Positions 34,310-46,197 of a stretch of 64,000 nucleotides of DNA are shown here, one piece after another. Origin of the DNA: Talinum fruticosum (lineage: Eukaryota > Streptophyta > Magnoliopsida > Caryophyllales > Talinaceae). How positions within the stretch are numbered: position 1 is the stretch's first letter; each line of letters opens with the position of its first letter. The notes below the pieces were generated by a model, which was not told where the DNA came from, ran no database searches, and worked only from the letters and a program-made list of their open reading frames with translations. The position numbers were made by a program, and so were the translations under genes. Location: assembly GCA_021018815.1 (NCBI GenBank), contig JAITYX010000003.1, positions 5,132,501-5,196,500 of the forward strand. The letters run 5' to 3'.

Positions 34310-35901
34310 TAAAGGTTTGCTCGTAGAGGGTATAAATCACCCTAGAAGGGTGTGAATAGGGTGATGAGGAAACTTGCTTTAAAATTAAAACAGATATGAA
34401 TTTGAGGTGAGCATGAAGCAAGGTTAAACTCGTAAAAGCATAAACTCGGACTTCAGTAAGATGTGAAGAGACAGACTAAACGGAATTCTGAAACTGCTCG
34501 ATCTAGAATGTACTCGAAAAGTGATAACTCGGAAAATACGTGGAAACCCTCCCGGGCTGAACACCACGGGCTGTGCTAATCCAAGCACGAAGTCGAATCC
34601 ACTATTTTGAGTCCACAAAATACAGTAGACTGACTTGACCTGAGTTGCTCCCTTAGACAACTCCTTACAAGTTTTTCCTAGACTCGAAATTGCCTTATCC
34701 GATCTATTACTTCCTAACCGAGATCACCCTTATAGTTAGGGACAACCGAGCTGAGTTAACCCTTACAGCTCAGTCAAGGGACCTTACTTAGAGAGTAAGA
34801 AAGAAAGTGTTTGTAATCGAGTATAAGACCTTACAACTCGGAAAGTTATTAAATATAGAATGGGAGTTGTAAGTAGAAGATTGAGAATGAATACAATAAC
34901 TTTTGCTCAAGTATGTGTATTAACAATAGATTCGACAATCTTTAAGTCTTGAAAGTTGGCTTCTATATATGGATGACCAAGCAGCTTAGTCATTGTGTCC
35001 ATCTTCCGACTGGAGGTCCTTTGTGACCATTGTAAAGGATTTTCCGAGTCACTCGGAAAATATCCGTTAAGATATGAACGTTGAGCAACAATTCTTGACT
35101 CCTTTGGAAGTCCCAAAACCACTCGGTAGTGTCTTTAAAAATAAGGTGCAAATCACCTTTGAGCTTGGTGTTGCAGATTTCCAATTTTGGAAACGAGACA
35201 ATCCTAACATAGTGTCTCGGGGCTAGGTCGAGGTGGAAAAAGCCTTGTCTCGCTAATGATTTGACGTTTTGAAGCCGGTTACTTTTGCAGTTCAAAAATA
35301 GGATTGCCTCATTTGAATAACCTACAAACGCAAATCAATTTGGTTCTCAAAGTATAAAATACTTTGGTCCAAGATTAGACACAGATAATAACATAATTAA
35401 GATAATTAAATGACTAATTATCCGAGTCGGAAAAGGAATGAAATTTTCTGAGTCTAATATCCATGATACTCAAAATTCCATCCGAGTCGGTCTAAAAAGA
35501 ATCAAGTCAAGTAGAAAATCGGAGTAAACAAAGTTGATATAGACTCGAACAAGGTTCAAACAACATAAGTCGACTTGGAATAGAGAATTAACATTGTAAT
35601 TCCTGGAACACGAAGTTAGACCCGAGTTTATGTGTGTGAATACGAGTGTTTGAACATGTAATAATTCTGAGTGTTGAGTAACTCGGAACCGAGTTAGTAC
35701 AAGTATGCTTTCTAAGTCAGTCAAAGTCACACAAACACATATTAAATATTTTCTATAACACTCGAGTAAATGTTATATCACTTAGAAAACTTTCTAAGGT
35801 ACATAGAATGTCTTGAAATCAAAAGTCTATGAGAGAAGAAGTCTTATACCCGATTCCTTGATGAAACTCGGAAAAGTGTAAGTATAAAGTCTCGGTCTTC
35901 G
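34310..35901 (-). mobile_element. Solo Sirevirus LTR in Tat LTR copy 2, minus strand
   Basis: It aligns over its full length with the SIRE-D LTRs (52853-54440 and 62192-63772). On the plus strand it runs TAAAGGTTTGCTC...GTCTTCG, so both terminal dinucleotides carry a transition compared with TGAAGG...GTCTTCA. No internal region is present. Confidence 0.88.
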
Positions 35902-36078
35902 GAGCGTCTCTCTTCATTTTGTACCTTTACTCCCACACATGGAATCTTTGGTTTAAGGCCAATGGAGTCCTTTTTCAAAACCTTTTTCTAATTTTGAGTT
36001 TTGTCCCTTTTGGTTATCCCTTCGATAAACTCAAAATTAGAAAAGTGATTTTTTTGTTACTTTTTCCTTCAAAACCGA

Positions 36079-36089
36079 TTGGCGACTCC
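36079..36089 (+). promoter_or_regulatory. Primer-site-like motif after Tat LTR copy 2
   Basis: TTGGCGACTCC directly follows the LTR end, a form I associate with Tat primer sites. The tRNA identity was not checked. Confidence 0.55.
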
Positions 36090-36660
36090 TTTTAATCTCT
36101 TTAATATTAAAATTACATCTCGATTTTTTACAAAATTTGGTAAAAAGCTGGAAAATTAACAAACGATCCAAAGTCATCTTATCGAGATCGCCTCGGCAAT
36201 CCTAGCCAGATATAAGCACATGACATTAATTATGGTGGGATGGCCCGGCCCGTAATATTACTGTCTAGCCTCAGCTCTTGGCCCAATCATTTTTGGCTGC
36301 CTAGTCCAATAAAGCTTTGAGGCAATGATTTACTATTTTTGCCTTTCTGTCTAAAAAAGCATCCCGAGAATTCTAAACTATTTCGAAACCAAAAATAATT
36401 TCGTACAATCACTAATCAACCCCTTCAAATTTCAAAAGCCTTATTTGCCTTGACAAGTGCACTTCACATGAAGTCAACATTTGTGGGAAAACGCAGCGCG
36501 AGTCGTGGTTCTTACAAGTGCTTTTTCTTTGTTTTGATGGAAATCGGTATTGCTAAATTGATGATTAGATTAGAGCTTTATAATATGATTTTGGCTTTTA
36601 TCCTGTTTATCATGTCATTTTCTACAGCTTCTTAAGAGTCATTTAAGTTGTGTTCATTTA
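36090..36660 (+). other. Tat leader remnant, then unassigned sequence
   Basis: 36090-36440 resembles the leader after LTR copy 1 (a GGCCCGGCCCG-type block near 36245). 36450-36660 contains a 61-codon frame with no recognised similarity. No gene is called. Confidence 0.45.
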
Positions 36661-36705
36661 AAAAAAAAAAAAACACACACACACACACACACACATACAC
36701 ACACA
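36661..36705. repeat. Poly(A) plus (AC)n microsatellite
   Basis: Thirteen A, then AC repeats with one AT interruption. Confidence 0.95.
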
Positions 36706-36907
36706 ATGATGGCATTCACTTAAGCTATGTTCCATTTAGTCTGTAAGGGGTTATAAACAAAGTTGTAAGAAGGTATAAAGAGTTGTAAGGAATATAAAAT
36801 ATTGTATACAACTTTGATAAAATGTTTAATGTATTTTTGTATTTATGTGCAATATATTTGTTTTTTTATTATGAACTTAACATAAATTATAAATTACTAA
36901 ATTTATA

Positions 36908-37317
36908 TATTTGTAATTCCAAATATATATGTCAATTTGATAATTTTTTTTATTTTTAGAAAAAAAAAGAAACTATGTTTGATATCTATGAAAAGAGTTT
37001 TTATAGATCCATAAATGATTTCCATGTAATAAGTAATTAAAAATAAACTTAATTTTACAAGTTTGAAATAAATGTCATCAACTACTAAAAAGTTTTTACC
37101 TTAAAATAGGTTGAGAACATTTTCAATGTAAAGAAACTTTAGTAGTTGAGAACATTTATTTCAAACTTGTAAAATTAAGGTTATTTTTAACTACCAATTA
37201 CAAGAAAATCAATAATGTATCTATAAAAGCTCTTTTCATAAGTATCAAGTATAATTTTTTTCTAAAAATAAAAACAAATCATTAAACATGACATATGTGC
37301 ATTTGGCATTACAAATA
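36908..37317. mobile_element. Foldback / MITE-like element, right arm cut by SIRE-B
   Basis: 36908-37100 and 37132-37317 are imperfect reverse complements (left TATTTGTAATTCCAAAT, GTTTGATATCTATGAAAAG, TTTTACAAGTTTGAAATAAA; right TTTATTTCAAACTTGTAAAA, CTTTTCATAAGTATCAAG, GGCATTACAAATA). The loop is about 30 bases. The right arm stops exactly at 37317 where the SIRE-B LTR starts, while AT-rich sequence continues left of 36908. Confidence 0.75.
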
Positions 37318-38811
37318 TGAAGACTCGCTTTTAACTCTAAGTCATTCTGAATATTACATGAAGACTCGGGTATAAATCATATATCTCTTAAGTTTTAATT
37401 TCAAGTCATTACGAGCACTATAGAAACTCTTAGCTAAGTTTTCATTCCGTTACGACGGACTCGAAAGCGCTTTATTTCATGTCTCCTACACTGGTGTTTC
37501 TTACTCACTCGGACATCACTCATAACTATCGCATGCTCAAATAATTTCTCTTACACTTTTATTCCGAGCACTCGACTGTGTATTTCAACGCAAAGAGAAT
37601 TACAAGCATTAATTCTCTATTGTAAGTCAACTTATTTCCTTGAGAATTATTTGACCGGATCAAGTTGTTATACTATGATATTCTACTCTTTTAACTTGAT
37701 CATTTTTACGATTGACTCAAGATGGAATTTGAGTATATTGAATATTAGACTTAGAAAACTCCATTCTTTTAGGCCAAGGATAATTCAAGCACTTAATTTC
37801 TCTTATTTAATTATTATCTGTGCCTAATCTTGGACCAAAGTATTTTATACTTTGAGAACGAATATGGTTTTCTTTAGTAGGTTATTCAAACGAGGCTAAC
37901 CTATCTTTTTGAATTTCAAAAGCAACCGGTCTCTAACCGTTAACCACCAACAGACAAGTTTTAGCTACTTATGGACATGGCTCAAACACCGTGTCGGGGT
38001 TGTTTGTTTCCAAAACTAGAAAACTCCAACTCCGGGCTTAACGGTTGTTTTCACCATAATTTTCAGTCACCAACAAGTGATTGGGCCATCTTTTGGAGCC
38101 AAGAGCTGTTGCACAACGTTCACATCCCAACGGGATCTTTTCGAGCGACTAAGAATAGCCGTTACCTAGTGAATATTTCGGTTCAAAATCAAGACTCAAC
38201 GGTCATTCCGCCTGGTTGACTCTAAAAGAAGGCACTTGACGAGACTAGAAGATTGTTGGAACGAATTCATTGTTGAATAAATTGTTGTTCACATTCTTAC
38301 TAAATCTTCTATTTACAACTCCAAGTCTCGTATTTTATATTTTCTGAGTTGTAAAGAAAGTCGTGTAATCGATTACATTTTCTTCTTACTTTCATAGTAA
38401 TTTCCCTTGACTAAGTCTGTAAGGGTTAACTCAGCTCGGTTGTCCCCGATTGTAAAGGTTACCTCAATCAGGAAGTACTAGATCGAGATAAGGGAACTTC
38501 GAGTCTAAGTAAACATTGCAAGGAATTGTTTAATGGCACAATTCTAGTTGAGTCGATCGTTTGGATTTTGTGGATTCAAAATAGTGGATTCAAAATAGTG
38601 GATTTGACTTGGTGCTTGGATTAGCACTGTCTCGTGGTTTTCTACCCCAGGAGCATTTCCACGTATATCCGTGTTATTACTTTTACGAGTCCAATCTAGA
38701 CTTAGAATCTGCTATTAGAGTGTATTGACGTAAAAATTGTTTAAATTTCTTCATCACCCTATTCACCCCTCCCCTCTAAGGTTACGTAGACTCTCCATGA
38801 GCAAACCTTCA
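37318..38811 (+). repeat. SIRE-B 5' LTR
   Basis: TGAAGACTCG...GAGCAAACCTTCA, 1494 bases, aligned with the other family LTRs. GTGGATTCAAAATA is tandemly duplicated near 38570-38600. Confidence 0.9.
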
Positions 38812-38827
38812 ATTGAGATAAGAGCCT
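38812..38827 (+). promoter_or_regulatory. SIRE-B primer binding site, degenerate
   Basis: ATTGAGATAAGAGCC against ATTGGTATCGAGCC in SIRE-C. The copia form TGGTATCAGAGC matches initiator tRNA-Met. Confidence 0.65.
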
Positions 38828-38868
38828 AGCCTTTCAAAGATTTCACCATCCAAAGGTATAAAGATCGG

Positions 38869-39653
38869 ATGGCTCGGAACAATGGAGAGTTCGACGAAGG
38901 AAGGTCATCCACCGGACCACCAAAGTTCAAAGGTTCATACTTTGCACATTGGAAGAAGATCGTGGAGTGTTTCCTGATGGACAATGATGAAGATGTTTAG
39001 AACATTATCCAAGCAGGCAACTTCATTCCAATGCAGACAGAGAATGGAACTACGAGTGCTAAAGGCCAAATCCGAGTTCACCTTTGAAAAGACCGATAAG
39101 TTCGAAAGAACTTCAAAGCTTTGAACACACTGATGTGTGCCATTAGCATAAAAGAATACAATAAAGTCTCAGCTTGTAACACAGCCAAAGAGGTGTGGGA
39201 CACTCTTGTTAACACCTATGAAGGGACAAGAATGAAGGAACAAGCCAAGTGAAGCGGGCGAAGATAAGTCAATATCCTCGTAAGTATGAGTTGTTTAAGA
39301 TGGAGCTCGAAGAAAACATCACTCAAATGTATGTTCGGTTCACCGAGATTACCAATAATCTCAAATCTCCGGGTAGAAAGATTTCTCACGAAAATGTCCG
39401 GAAAGATTATAAGAAGTCTACCAAAGAAGAGATGGGGTCCCAAAGTGACAACCATTGAAGAAGCTCAAAACCTCTCTCAACTAAGACCGAGACGAGCTTA
39501 TCGAGAAGTTACTTACCCACGAGATTCACCTCGAAGAAGAGGATGCCGAGGTCGGCACCAAAAGGAACATTATGCTCGAAGGCCTCAAAAAGCAAACGTG
39601 ACAGTCTTAGCTCCTCATAATCAAAAAGGATCCTATGACACTCATAACCCGAG
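38869..39653 (+). pseudogene. SIRE-B gag, N-terminal part
   Basis: The ATG at 38869 starts MARNNGEFDEGRSSTGPPKF, then FKGSYFAHWKK, NTAKEVWDTLVNTYEGT (UBN2-type copia gag) and, in another frame, LPKKRWGPKVTTIEEAQNLS. A stop stands at 38998 and frame changes follow. The frame is cut at 39653 by SIRE-C and resumes at 50362. Gag forms the particle shell. Confidence 0.85.
39649..39653. repeat. Target site duplication of SIRE-C, CCGAG (second copy 50357-50361, TTGAG)
   Basis: The two copies differ by two C-to-T changes. The gag alignment to SIRE-C (41960s) continues directly across them. Confidence 0.75.
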
Positions 39654-41134
39654 TGAAGACTCGGACTCTAAATCTAGATCATTCCGAGTACTGCATAAAG
39701 ACCGAGGTACAAACCTCATCCCTCCTAAATTTTGATTACAAGTCATTCGAGTACCATAGAAACTCCTGTTTAAGTTTTCATTCGATTCCGATCGACTCGG
39801 AACACACGTTCTTGTCTATCTTCCCACATTGATGTTTCTAAGTCACTCGGACACCACTCAGATTTATCGCATGTTCAAATAATCTCTCTAACACTTCTTA
39901 TCCGTGTTCGACTGCATATTCGAAGTAAAGTGAATTACGGTATTAATTCATCTTTCTAAGTCAGTATGTTTGTTTGAGAATTATTTGACCAAATCAAGTA
40001 CGTATACTCTAATGTTTTCACTCTTATAACTTGATCTTTCTTAGGATCGATTCGATGGAATTTGAGTACAATGAATATTAGCCTCAAAAATTCCACTCTT
40101 CTAGGCCGGAGATAATTATGCACTTAATTATCTTAATTAAATTATTATATGTGCCTAATCTTAGACTAAAGTATTTTATACTTTGAGAACCAAAATTATT
40201 TACTTTTTTAGGTTATCCAAACGAGGTCATCTTATTTTTAAATTACAAAAGTAAGCGGCTTCAAGTCGTCAATCACCAGCGAGACAAGGCTTTTCTACTT
40301 CGAACAAGCTCGGACGCTCTATCGGGGTTGTCTGTTTCCAAAAATGAAAAACTTCAACACTAAGCTCAACGGTGGTTTCCACCCTACTTTTCGGACAACA
40401 CCAGTTGATTGGACCACCCTTAGGAGTCAAGAGTCGTTGCACAACGTTCACATCCGAACGGATCTTTTCCGAGCGACTCGGAAAAACTTTTACAATGGTT
40501 ACAAAGGACTTCGTTAAGAAATTAGTCATAACGGCTAATCTGCTTGGTCATCTATAAATAGAAGCTACCTCTCAAGACTTGAAGATTGCTTGGAATTATT
40601 GTTGAAAATCATTACTTAAGCAAAAGTCATTGTATTCATACTCAATCTTCTATTTACAACTCCCGACTTGTAATTCATACTTTCCGAGTTGTAAAGTCTT
40701 GTAATCAATCACATACTCTTCTTACTTTCTGAGTAAGGTCCCTTGACCGAGATGTAAGGGTTAACTCAGCTCGGTTATCCCTAGTCTGTAAAGGTTACCT
40801 CGGTTAGGAAGTACTATATTAAATAAGGGAATTTCGAGTCTAGGAAAACTCGTAAGGAATTGTCTAAGGGAGAAATTCTGGTTGAGTTAGTCTACTATAT
40901 TTTGTGGATTCAAAATAGTGGATTTGACTTGGTGCTTGGACTAGCACTCGTCCGTGGTTTTCCGCCCAAGGAGGGTTTCCACGTATATATGAGTTTATAC
41001 TTTTCTAAGTCCAATCTAGACTCGGATTGTCTTGAGTACTCTTTTCAAGCTTAAATCTTCCAAGTTTGTTAAAATTTCCTCATCACCCTATTCAACCCCC
41101 AGGGTGACTAAGACTCTCCAAGAGCAAACCTTCA
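39654..41134 (+). repeat. SIRE-C 5' LTR
   Basis: TGAAGACTCGGAC...GAGCAAACCTTCA. It is closely similar to 48864-50356 with scattered substitutions and one- or two-base indels. Confidence 0.93.
40553..40560 (+). promoter_or_regulatory. TATA box, SIRE-C 5' LTR
   Basis: TATAAATA in CATCTATAAATAGAAGC; conserved in the 3' LTR at 49771-49778. Confidence 0.7.
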
Positions 41135-41148
41135 ATTGGTATCGAGCC
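41135..41148 (+). promoter_or_regulatory. SIRE-C primer binding site (initiator tRNA-Met type)
   Basis: ATTGGTATCGAGCC directly follows the LTR; it differs from TGGTATCAGAGC by loss of one A. Confidence 0.8.
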
Positions 41149-41193
41149 TAGCCTTTCGGAAAGGATCTAAGAATCCAAAAGTCTAAAGATCGG

Positions 41194-43053
41194 ATGGCTC
41201 GTGAACAACGGAGAGTTAAATGAAGGAAGATCTTCCAACGGACCACCTAAGTTCAAAGGATCAAATTTCGTGCACTCGGCGTAAGCTAATGGAATGCTTT
41301 CTGCTGGACAATGAGGAAGATGTTTGGAACATCATACAAGAAGGCAATTACATTCCAATGAAGATGGAAGATACAAGACCTATGCCTAAAGAAAAGTTCG
41401 AGTACACCACTCGAAGAGTCGGAAAAATTCAGAAAGAACTTTAAAGCAATGAACATTCCGATGTGCGCAATCGGCTCGGAAGAATACAACGAGTGTCGAC
41501 TTGTGACACGGCTAAAGATGTATGGGACACCCTTGTCAACACATATGAAGGAACAAGCCAAGTGAGACAAGCAAAGATAAGTTAATATCTTCACAAATAT
41601 GAGCTGTTCAAGATGGAGCCGAAGAAAACATCACTCGGATGTTTATACGCTTCACTGGGATTACAAACAATCTCAAATCTCTCGGTAGTAAGATTTCCCA
41701 TGAAGAAATGTGCAGAAAAATTTTAAGAAGTCTACCCAAGAAAACATGGGGTCCCAAGGTGACACCCATTAAGGAAGCTTAGAACCTCTCTCAACTAAAG
41801 CCAAACAAACTGATTGGGAAGTTACTTACCCATGAAATCCATCCGGAAGAAGAGGATGCCGAGGTCAGCACCAAAAAGAACATTGCATTGAATACCTCGA
41901 AAGCATAGGAGAAAATCTTAGTTCCTCAAATTTTGAAAAAGATCCCATGGCACTCATTACTCAAGGCTTCAAAAGAATGATGAAGCACAAGAAATGGGAG
42001 AAGAGGCAAAGGGAAGAGTTCTACAAGAAAGATAAGAAGGACAGAAAAGGTAAACATTCCTCCCCTTCAAAGTTATCTTTAACTAAGAACTCTAGCTGTT
42101 TTGAATATGGCAGCAAAGATCACATAGTCAAAGACTGTCCAAGGAGAAAGAGGGACAGAAAGAAGAAGGTTATGATGGCCACGTGGAGTGATGAAGACTC
42201 ATCTAAAGAAGAAGAAGATTCCGATGATTCAAATTGTCCGATGGCATTAACGGACTCGAAGTCTGGATCCGAGTTAGACTTTGACAATTCGGACACCGAG
42301 GAGACAAATCCTCGGGAGGTAATTGAATACTTCCTGAAGTTCTCCAAAGTTGATTTAGCTAAATATATTTACACTTTGGAAGAAAAGTCCAATTCTAATT
42401 CTTCTCAATTCAAAGAACAACTTGAGTCTCTCACTTCGAGAGCATTGGTTTGAAAAATGAATTGGAAAACCGAGACTTACTCTAAGAGACCTCAAGACTA
42501 GTGCTCAAGCGAATGAGACTGAATCCGAGACACTCACAAGACAAAATGAGCATTTGAAACAAAAGCTCAATGAGTCTCAAGAGCTTGTTTTGGAATTTAC
42601 TCAAGGTTTTTTACTCAAGGTCGGAAAAACCTTGACATGCTTCTAGGCTCTCAATGTGTCTCCTTCGAAAGGAAGGACTTGGTTTTAACGAAGAGGAGGA
42701 ATCTAATTCCTACTCGGATCTTTTCGAAACATTCCGGAACTGTGAAGTTCAGGAAGGATGAGCATGGTCCTATTTATAAAAATGAAAGGAGGACTAAGCC
42801 CGGATGAGTTTATAGGAGAAAACCTTCTCCACCCGTTTATAAAAGAAGATTTTCAAAAGAAAGAGACACGAGACTCAATTTTTTAAAAGGAAGACTCGAG
42901 AATCAGACCAAACCCAAAGTAATTCAAATCTAGGTTCCCAAGAGTTTTCTTCCTCATAAAAGGACCACAGTAAAGGGAGTTACTGGGTTCGTTAGAGGAA
43001 GTGAGAAGGGTTAGTGTGTTTCGACTTGCAGGCAACTCGAGAAAAGACAAAAG
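41194..43053 (+). pseudogene. SIRE-C gag, broken
   Basis: The ATG at 41194 starts MARE with a shift in the fourth codon. NNGEL-like and FKGSNF segments follow. LTIY-free UBN2 blocks appear at 41220-41594 (MECFLLDNEEDVWNIIQEGN, KNFKAMNIPMCAI). The longest frame, 41947-42453, has a basic part (KKWEKRQREEF), a zinc knuckle CFEYGSKDHIVKDC in which the second Cys is Tyr, a Lys/Arg run and an acidic tail (DEDSSKEEEDSDD). A coiled-coil-like Gln/Glu/Lys region follows (SQFKEQLESL) to about 42600. Confidence 0.85.
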
Positions 43054-43430
43054 GTCATTGGTACCTTGACGGTGGATGCTCACGCCACATGTCAAGAAAT
43101 TAAGGACTCTTTTCTAAGTTGGAAGATTGTCAAGGAGGTAAAGTCATTTTTGGAGATGACAGTAAGGGCAAGATAGTTGGAATAGGCAAGATTGGGAAAG
43201 GAGACAACCCGGTCGGCCTAGTCTATCTTGTCAAGGGATTGAAGTACAATCTACTCAAGCATATCTCAATTGTGTGACAAAGGTCAAGAGGTAAGGTTCA
43301 CTCGGACAAATTGTTATATTTCTTATGCAACCACAAAAGAGACTAAGCTCTCGGGTAAGAGATCGGGTAATACTTACACTATTCCTCTTTCGACTTAAGT
43401 CAGAATCTATCTTGTTTAAAAGCATCATTG
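43054..43430 (+). pseudogene. SIRE-C protease, broken
   Basis: HWYLDGGCSRHM at about 43054-43090, with DGG where copia proteases usually have D-S/T-G. Then GIGKIGKGDNPVG and VYLVKGLKYN, the block before integrase. Frame changes at 43110 and 43260. It is the aspartic protease that would process the polyprotein. Confidence 0.8.
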
Positions 43431-44390
43431 CATGATGATTCTTGGACATGGCATCGTAGACTAGGTCATGTCGAGTGCATACTATTAAAAAGCTTGCATC
43501 TCATGGTTTAGTCAAAGGTTTACCTAATCGTGCTTTTAAGAAAGATAAAATTTGTGAAGCATGCACAAAAGGGAAACAGTCGGATCATCTTTCAAATCTC
43601 TCAAAATTGTTTCCACATCCAAAGTACTTGAAATGTTCAATATGGATTTATGTGGTGAAATCCCTATAAAGAGTCTCGGAGGTAAATCTTATGTACTTGT
43701 GATTGTTGGTGACTACTCATGATTTACCTGGGTGTGTTTTCTTAAGCACAAAAATGAAGCTTTCAAAGAGTTCAGCAAGCAGCGCAAGAAAATTCAAGTA
43801 GAGTCTCGGACTCAGATTAGAAGAATTCGAACCGACCACGGAAGGGAGTTTGATTACTCGGAATTTGCAGAGTTCTGCGATGAGAATGATATCTCCCACA
43901 ACTTCTCGGTACCCAGAACTCCTCAACAAAATGGGGTAGTGGAGAGAAAGAACATAGCTCTTGAAGAAATAGGAAGGACAATGATGATTGAACACAATCG
44001 CCTTACTATTTACGGGCTGAGGCAATCAACACAGACAAACTACACACCGAACAGATGCCTCATCGGACCCATTTTGAAGAAAACTCCATACGAACTCTAC
44101 AAGGGAAAGAAACCAAACATCTCATACTTCAAACCCTTTGGATGTAAGTGCTATGTTCACAATAATGGTAAGGATCACCTGACCAAGCTTGATGCTTGGT
44201 CGAGATGAAGGTATCTTTCTCGGTTATTCATCTCATAGTTTAGCTTATCGCATTTTCAATAAAAGAACTAACAAAGTAGAAGAAATCATCCATGTTATTT
44301 TTGATGAGATTGATCAGGGAAAACCAAGTGAGTCAACATTCACAAATCTAAAACTCAGTCCGGATGAAGATGATCTTGCTTGAAGCTGAG
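43431..44390 (+). pseudogene. SIRE-C integrase, broken
   Basis: The GAG-pre-integrase zinc region starts with TWHRRLGHV (about 43443), then CEACTKGKQ. Core: MDLCGE with first Asp, a TGA stop at 43721, TWVCFLKHKNEAFKEF, RTDHGREFDY (second Asp) and PQQNGVVERKN (Glu). C-terminal part: TPYELYKGKKPNISYFKPFG and RDEGIFLGYSSHSLAYR, ending near 44383. The D,D,E residues are all readable. Two or three frame changes and the stop inactivate it. Confidence 0.88.
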
Positions 44391-44559
44391 CTCGGACAGA
44401 GTCAAAGGAAAGCGGCTTAGAATATCATGAATCGAGCGAACCAACTCTGGAGCCAGCTCGAATTCGAAGGCCAAACACATGAGCAATCTCAAACAGATCG
44501 GATCACTGGAGATCAACAGTTCAACCACAAATCTAGTGAACCGGAGAACAGGTAGAACA

Positions 44560-45590
44560 TTCAAATATGTTTAGAGTCGCCCACTCGAGAACATCTTGTC
44601 TAACATCAACAGTGGGGTAAGAACTTGCTCTTCTTTGCAAAATCTATGTGCATTCACCGCATTCATATCATTATCTTAACCCGAAATGCACTAGACGCCT
44701 TAAATGAACCTGAATGGGTAGAGACCATGTAAGAGGAACTTAATCAATTTGAGAGAAACCAAGTCCGGACTTTGACCAAATGACCTTCTAACCACCCAGT
44801 CATAGGAACCAAATGAGTTTTCAAGAACAAGCTGGATGAGGATGGGTTGGTAGTTAGAAATAAGGCTAAACTTGTGGCTTAAGGTTACAATCAAGAAGAA
44901 GGGATTTATTGTGGGAAACCTTTGCACCAATTGCTAGGATCGAAGCAATTAGAATCCTCTTGACATTTGCATCAAGCATGAATATTAAGTTGTATCAAAT
45001 GAATGTTCAATGTGCTTTTCTGAATGGTTTTATTCAAGAGGAAGTCTATGTTGAGCAACCCCTAGATTTGAAAACTCAGAATTTCCAAATCATGTTTTCA
45101 ACTTGCAAAAGGCTCTTTATGGTCTTAAACAAGCTCCCGGAGCTTGGTATGAAAGACTGAGCGAGTTTCTTGGTTGAAAATGATTTCAAAAGAGGTCAAA
45201 TTGACAAAACCCTTTCCATAAAAACCAAGGGGAAAGACTTTCTTATTGTTCGATTTATGTTGATGATATCATTTTTGGAGTTACTAATGAAAATCTCTGT
45301 TGAGATTTTTCGAGTTAATGAGAGAGGAATTCCAAATGAGCATGATGAGCGAGCTCAATTTCTTTCTCGGTCTACAAATCAAACAAGAAAAGGATGGCAT
45401 TTATGTCTATCAATCTAAGTATACCAAGGAATTGTTGAAGAAGTACAAACTTCAAGATGTAAAACATGCAGCAACACTAATGAGTAGCAGCATGAAAACC
45501 GAACTCAGACGAAAAAGGTAAAGCGATAGATCGAAACGCTATCGAGGTATGATTAGATCTCTGCTATATCTCACATCCAAGTAGGCCGGA
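44560..45590 (+). pseudogene. SIRE-C reverse transcriptase, broken
   Basis: Linker ENILSNINSG near 44590, then EELNQFERNQV (44735), [55 protein letters not shown], and the catalytic IYVDDIIFG at 45253-45279 (YVDD 45256-45267). Then ELNFFLGLQIKQEKDGIYV and SKYTKELLKKYKLQDV. Stops at about 44728, 44783 and 44815 and several shifts. Confidence 0.88.
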
Positions 45591-46197
45591 TATTATGTTT
45601 AGTGTATGCCTGTGTGTAAGATTCCAAGCTAATCCAAAAGAATCACCTCTCACTCCGGTGAAAAAAATTTTTAGATATCTTGCAGGGACTCGGAATTTAG
45701 GTATATGGTTCTCAAGAGACTCGGAACCGACCCTCACTGGATACTCGGATGCTAACTATGCTTGGATACAAGGTTGATAGAAAGAGCACCTCAGGAGCAT
45801 GCCAATTTCCGGGTCAATCCCTTATATCTTGGCACTTAAAGAAGCAAAACTCATTTGTTTTATCAACTGCTGAAGCTGAGTACATTACAATTGGAGCATG
45901 TTATGCTCAGATTCTATGGATCAAGCAACACTTGAAAGACCTTGGACTTTCATTCAAATCAATTCCAATCAAATGTGACAATCGAGTACAATCGGTATCA
46001 CTAAGAATCCAGTCCAAGCACTCAAAGACAAAGCATATTGAGGTCGGGTATCATTTTCGAGAGACCATTCTGAGAAAGGTGATATTAAAGTTGAATTAAT
46101 TCCTACAAAATTTCAATTAGTTGATATCTTTACTAAGCCACTTAGTGAGGATCGGTTTTATTTTATTAGGAATGAACTTGGCATGATAAATGCATGA
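45591..46197 (+). pseudogene. SIRE-C RNase H and pol end, nearly open
   Basis: FSVCLCVRFQANPKE, LTGYSDANYAW (45736-45766), then a shift into DRKSTSGACQFPGQSLISWH, STAEAEYITIGACY, WIKQHLKDLGL and SKHSKTKHIEVGYHFRET, ending NELGMINA and TGA near 46197. Catalytic acidic residues (YSDA, AEAEY, CDN) are kept. It has only one or two frame breaks, so this is the best preserved pol part of SIRE-C. Confidence 0.87.

Larger units (their letters stand above)
33142..36077 (+). repeat. Tat LTR copy 2, interrupted by solo Sirevirus LTR
   Basis: It starts near TAGACACCCAAAAATG (a TGTAGACACC-like Tat start with its first base changed) and ends just before TTGGCGACTCC. It shares with copy 1 the block AGGTGGG(A/T)(C/T)AACCT, the GATGTAA stretch and GGTCGTCTTT. 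An (AC)n(CT)n microsatellite is at 33746-33786. Without the insertion the LTR is about 1.34 kb. Confidence 0.65.
19036..36440 (+). mobile_element. Tat-clade Ty3/gypsy remnant with antisense genes and duplicated LTRs
   Basis: In order: RNase H and integrase on + (19036-20760), two antisense genes on - (DUF7745-like, then plant mobile domain), LTR copy 1 (about 26500-31722), a short leader, a truncated second mobile-domain first exon (-), LTR copy 2 (33142-36077), and another leader. The pol sequence (ADALAKLASM, CGPHMNGRM, ATLTSKLVEKFI, SLVYGMEAVLP) is Tat-type. The left end is cut by SIRE-A within RNase H, so gag, protease and RT lie beyond the window. Antisense extra ORFs between pol and 3' LTR are known for some Tat elements. 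The doubled LTR plus fragment indicates tandem elements joined by recombination and deletion. Confidence 0.7.
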
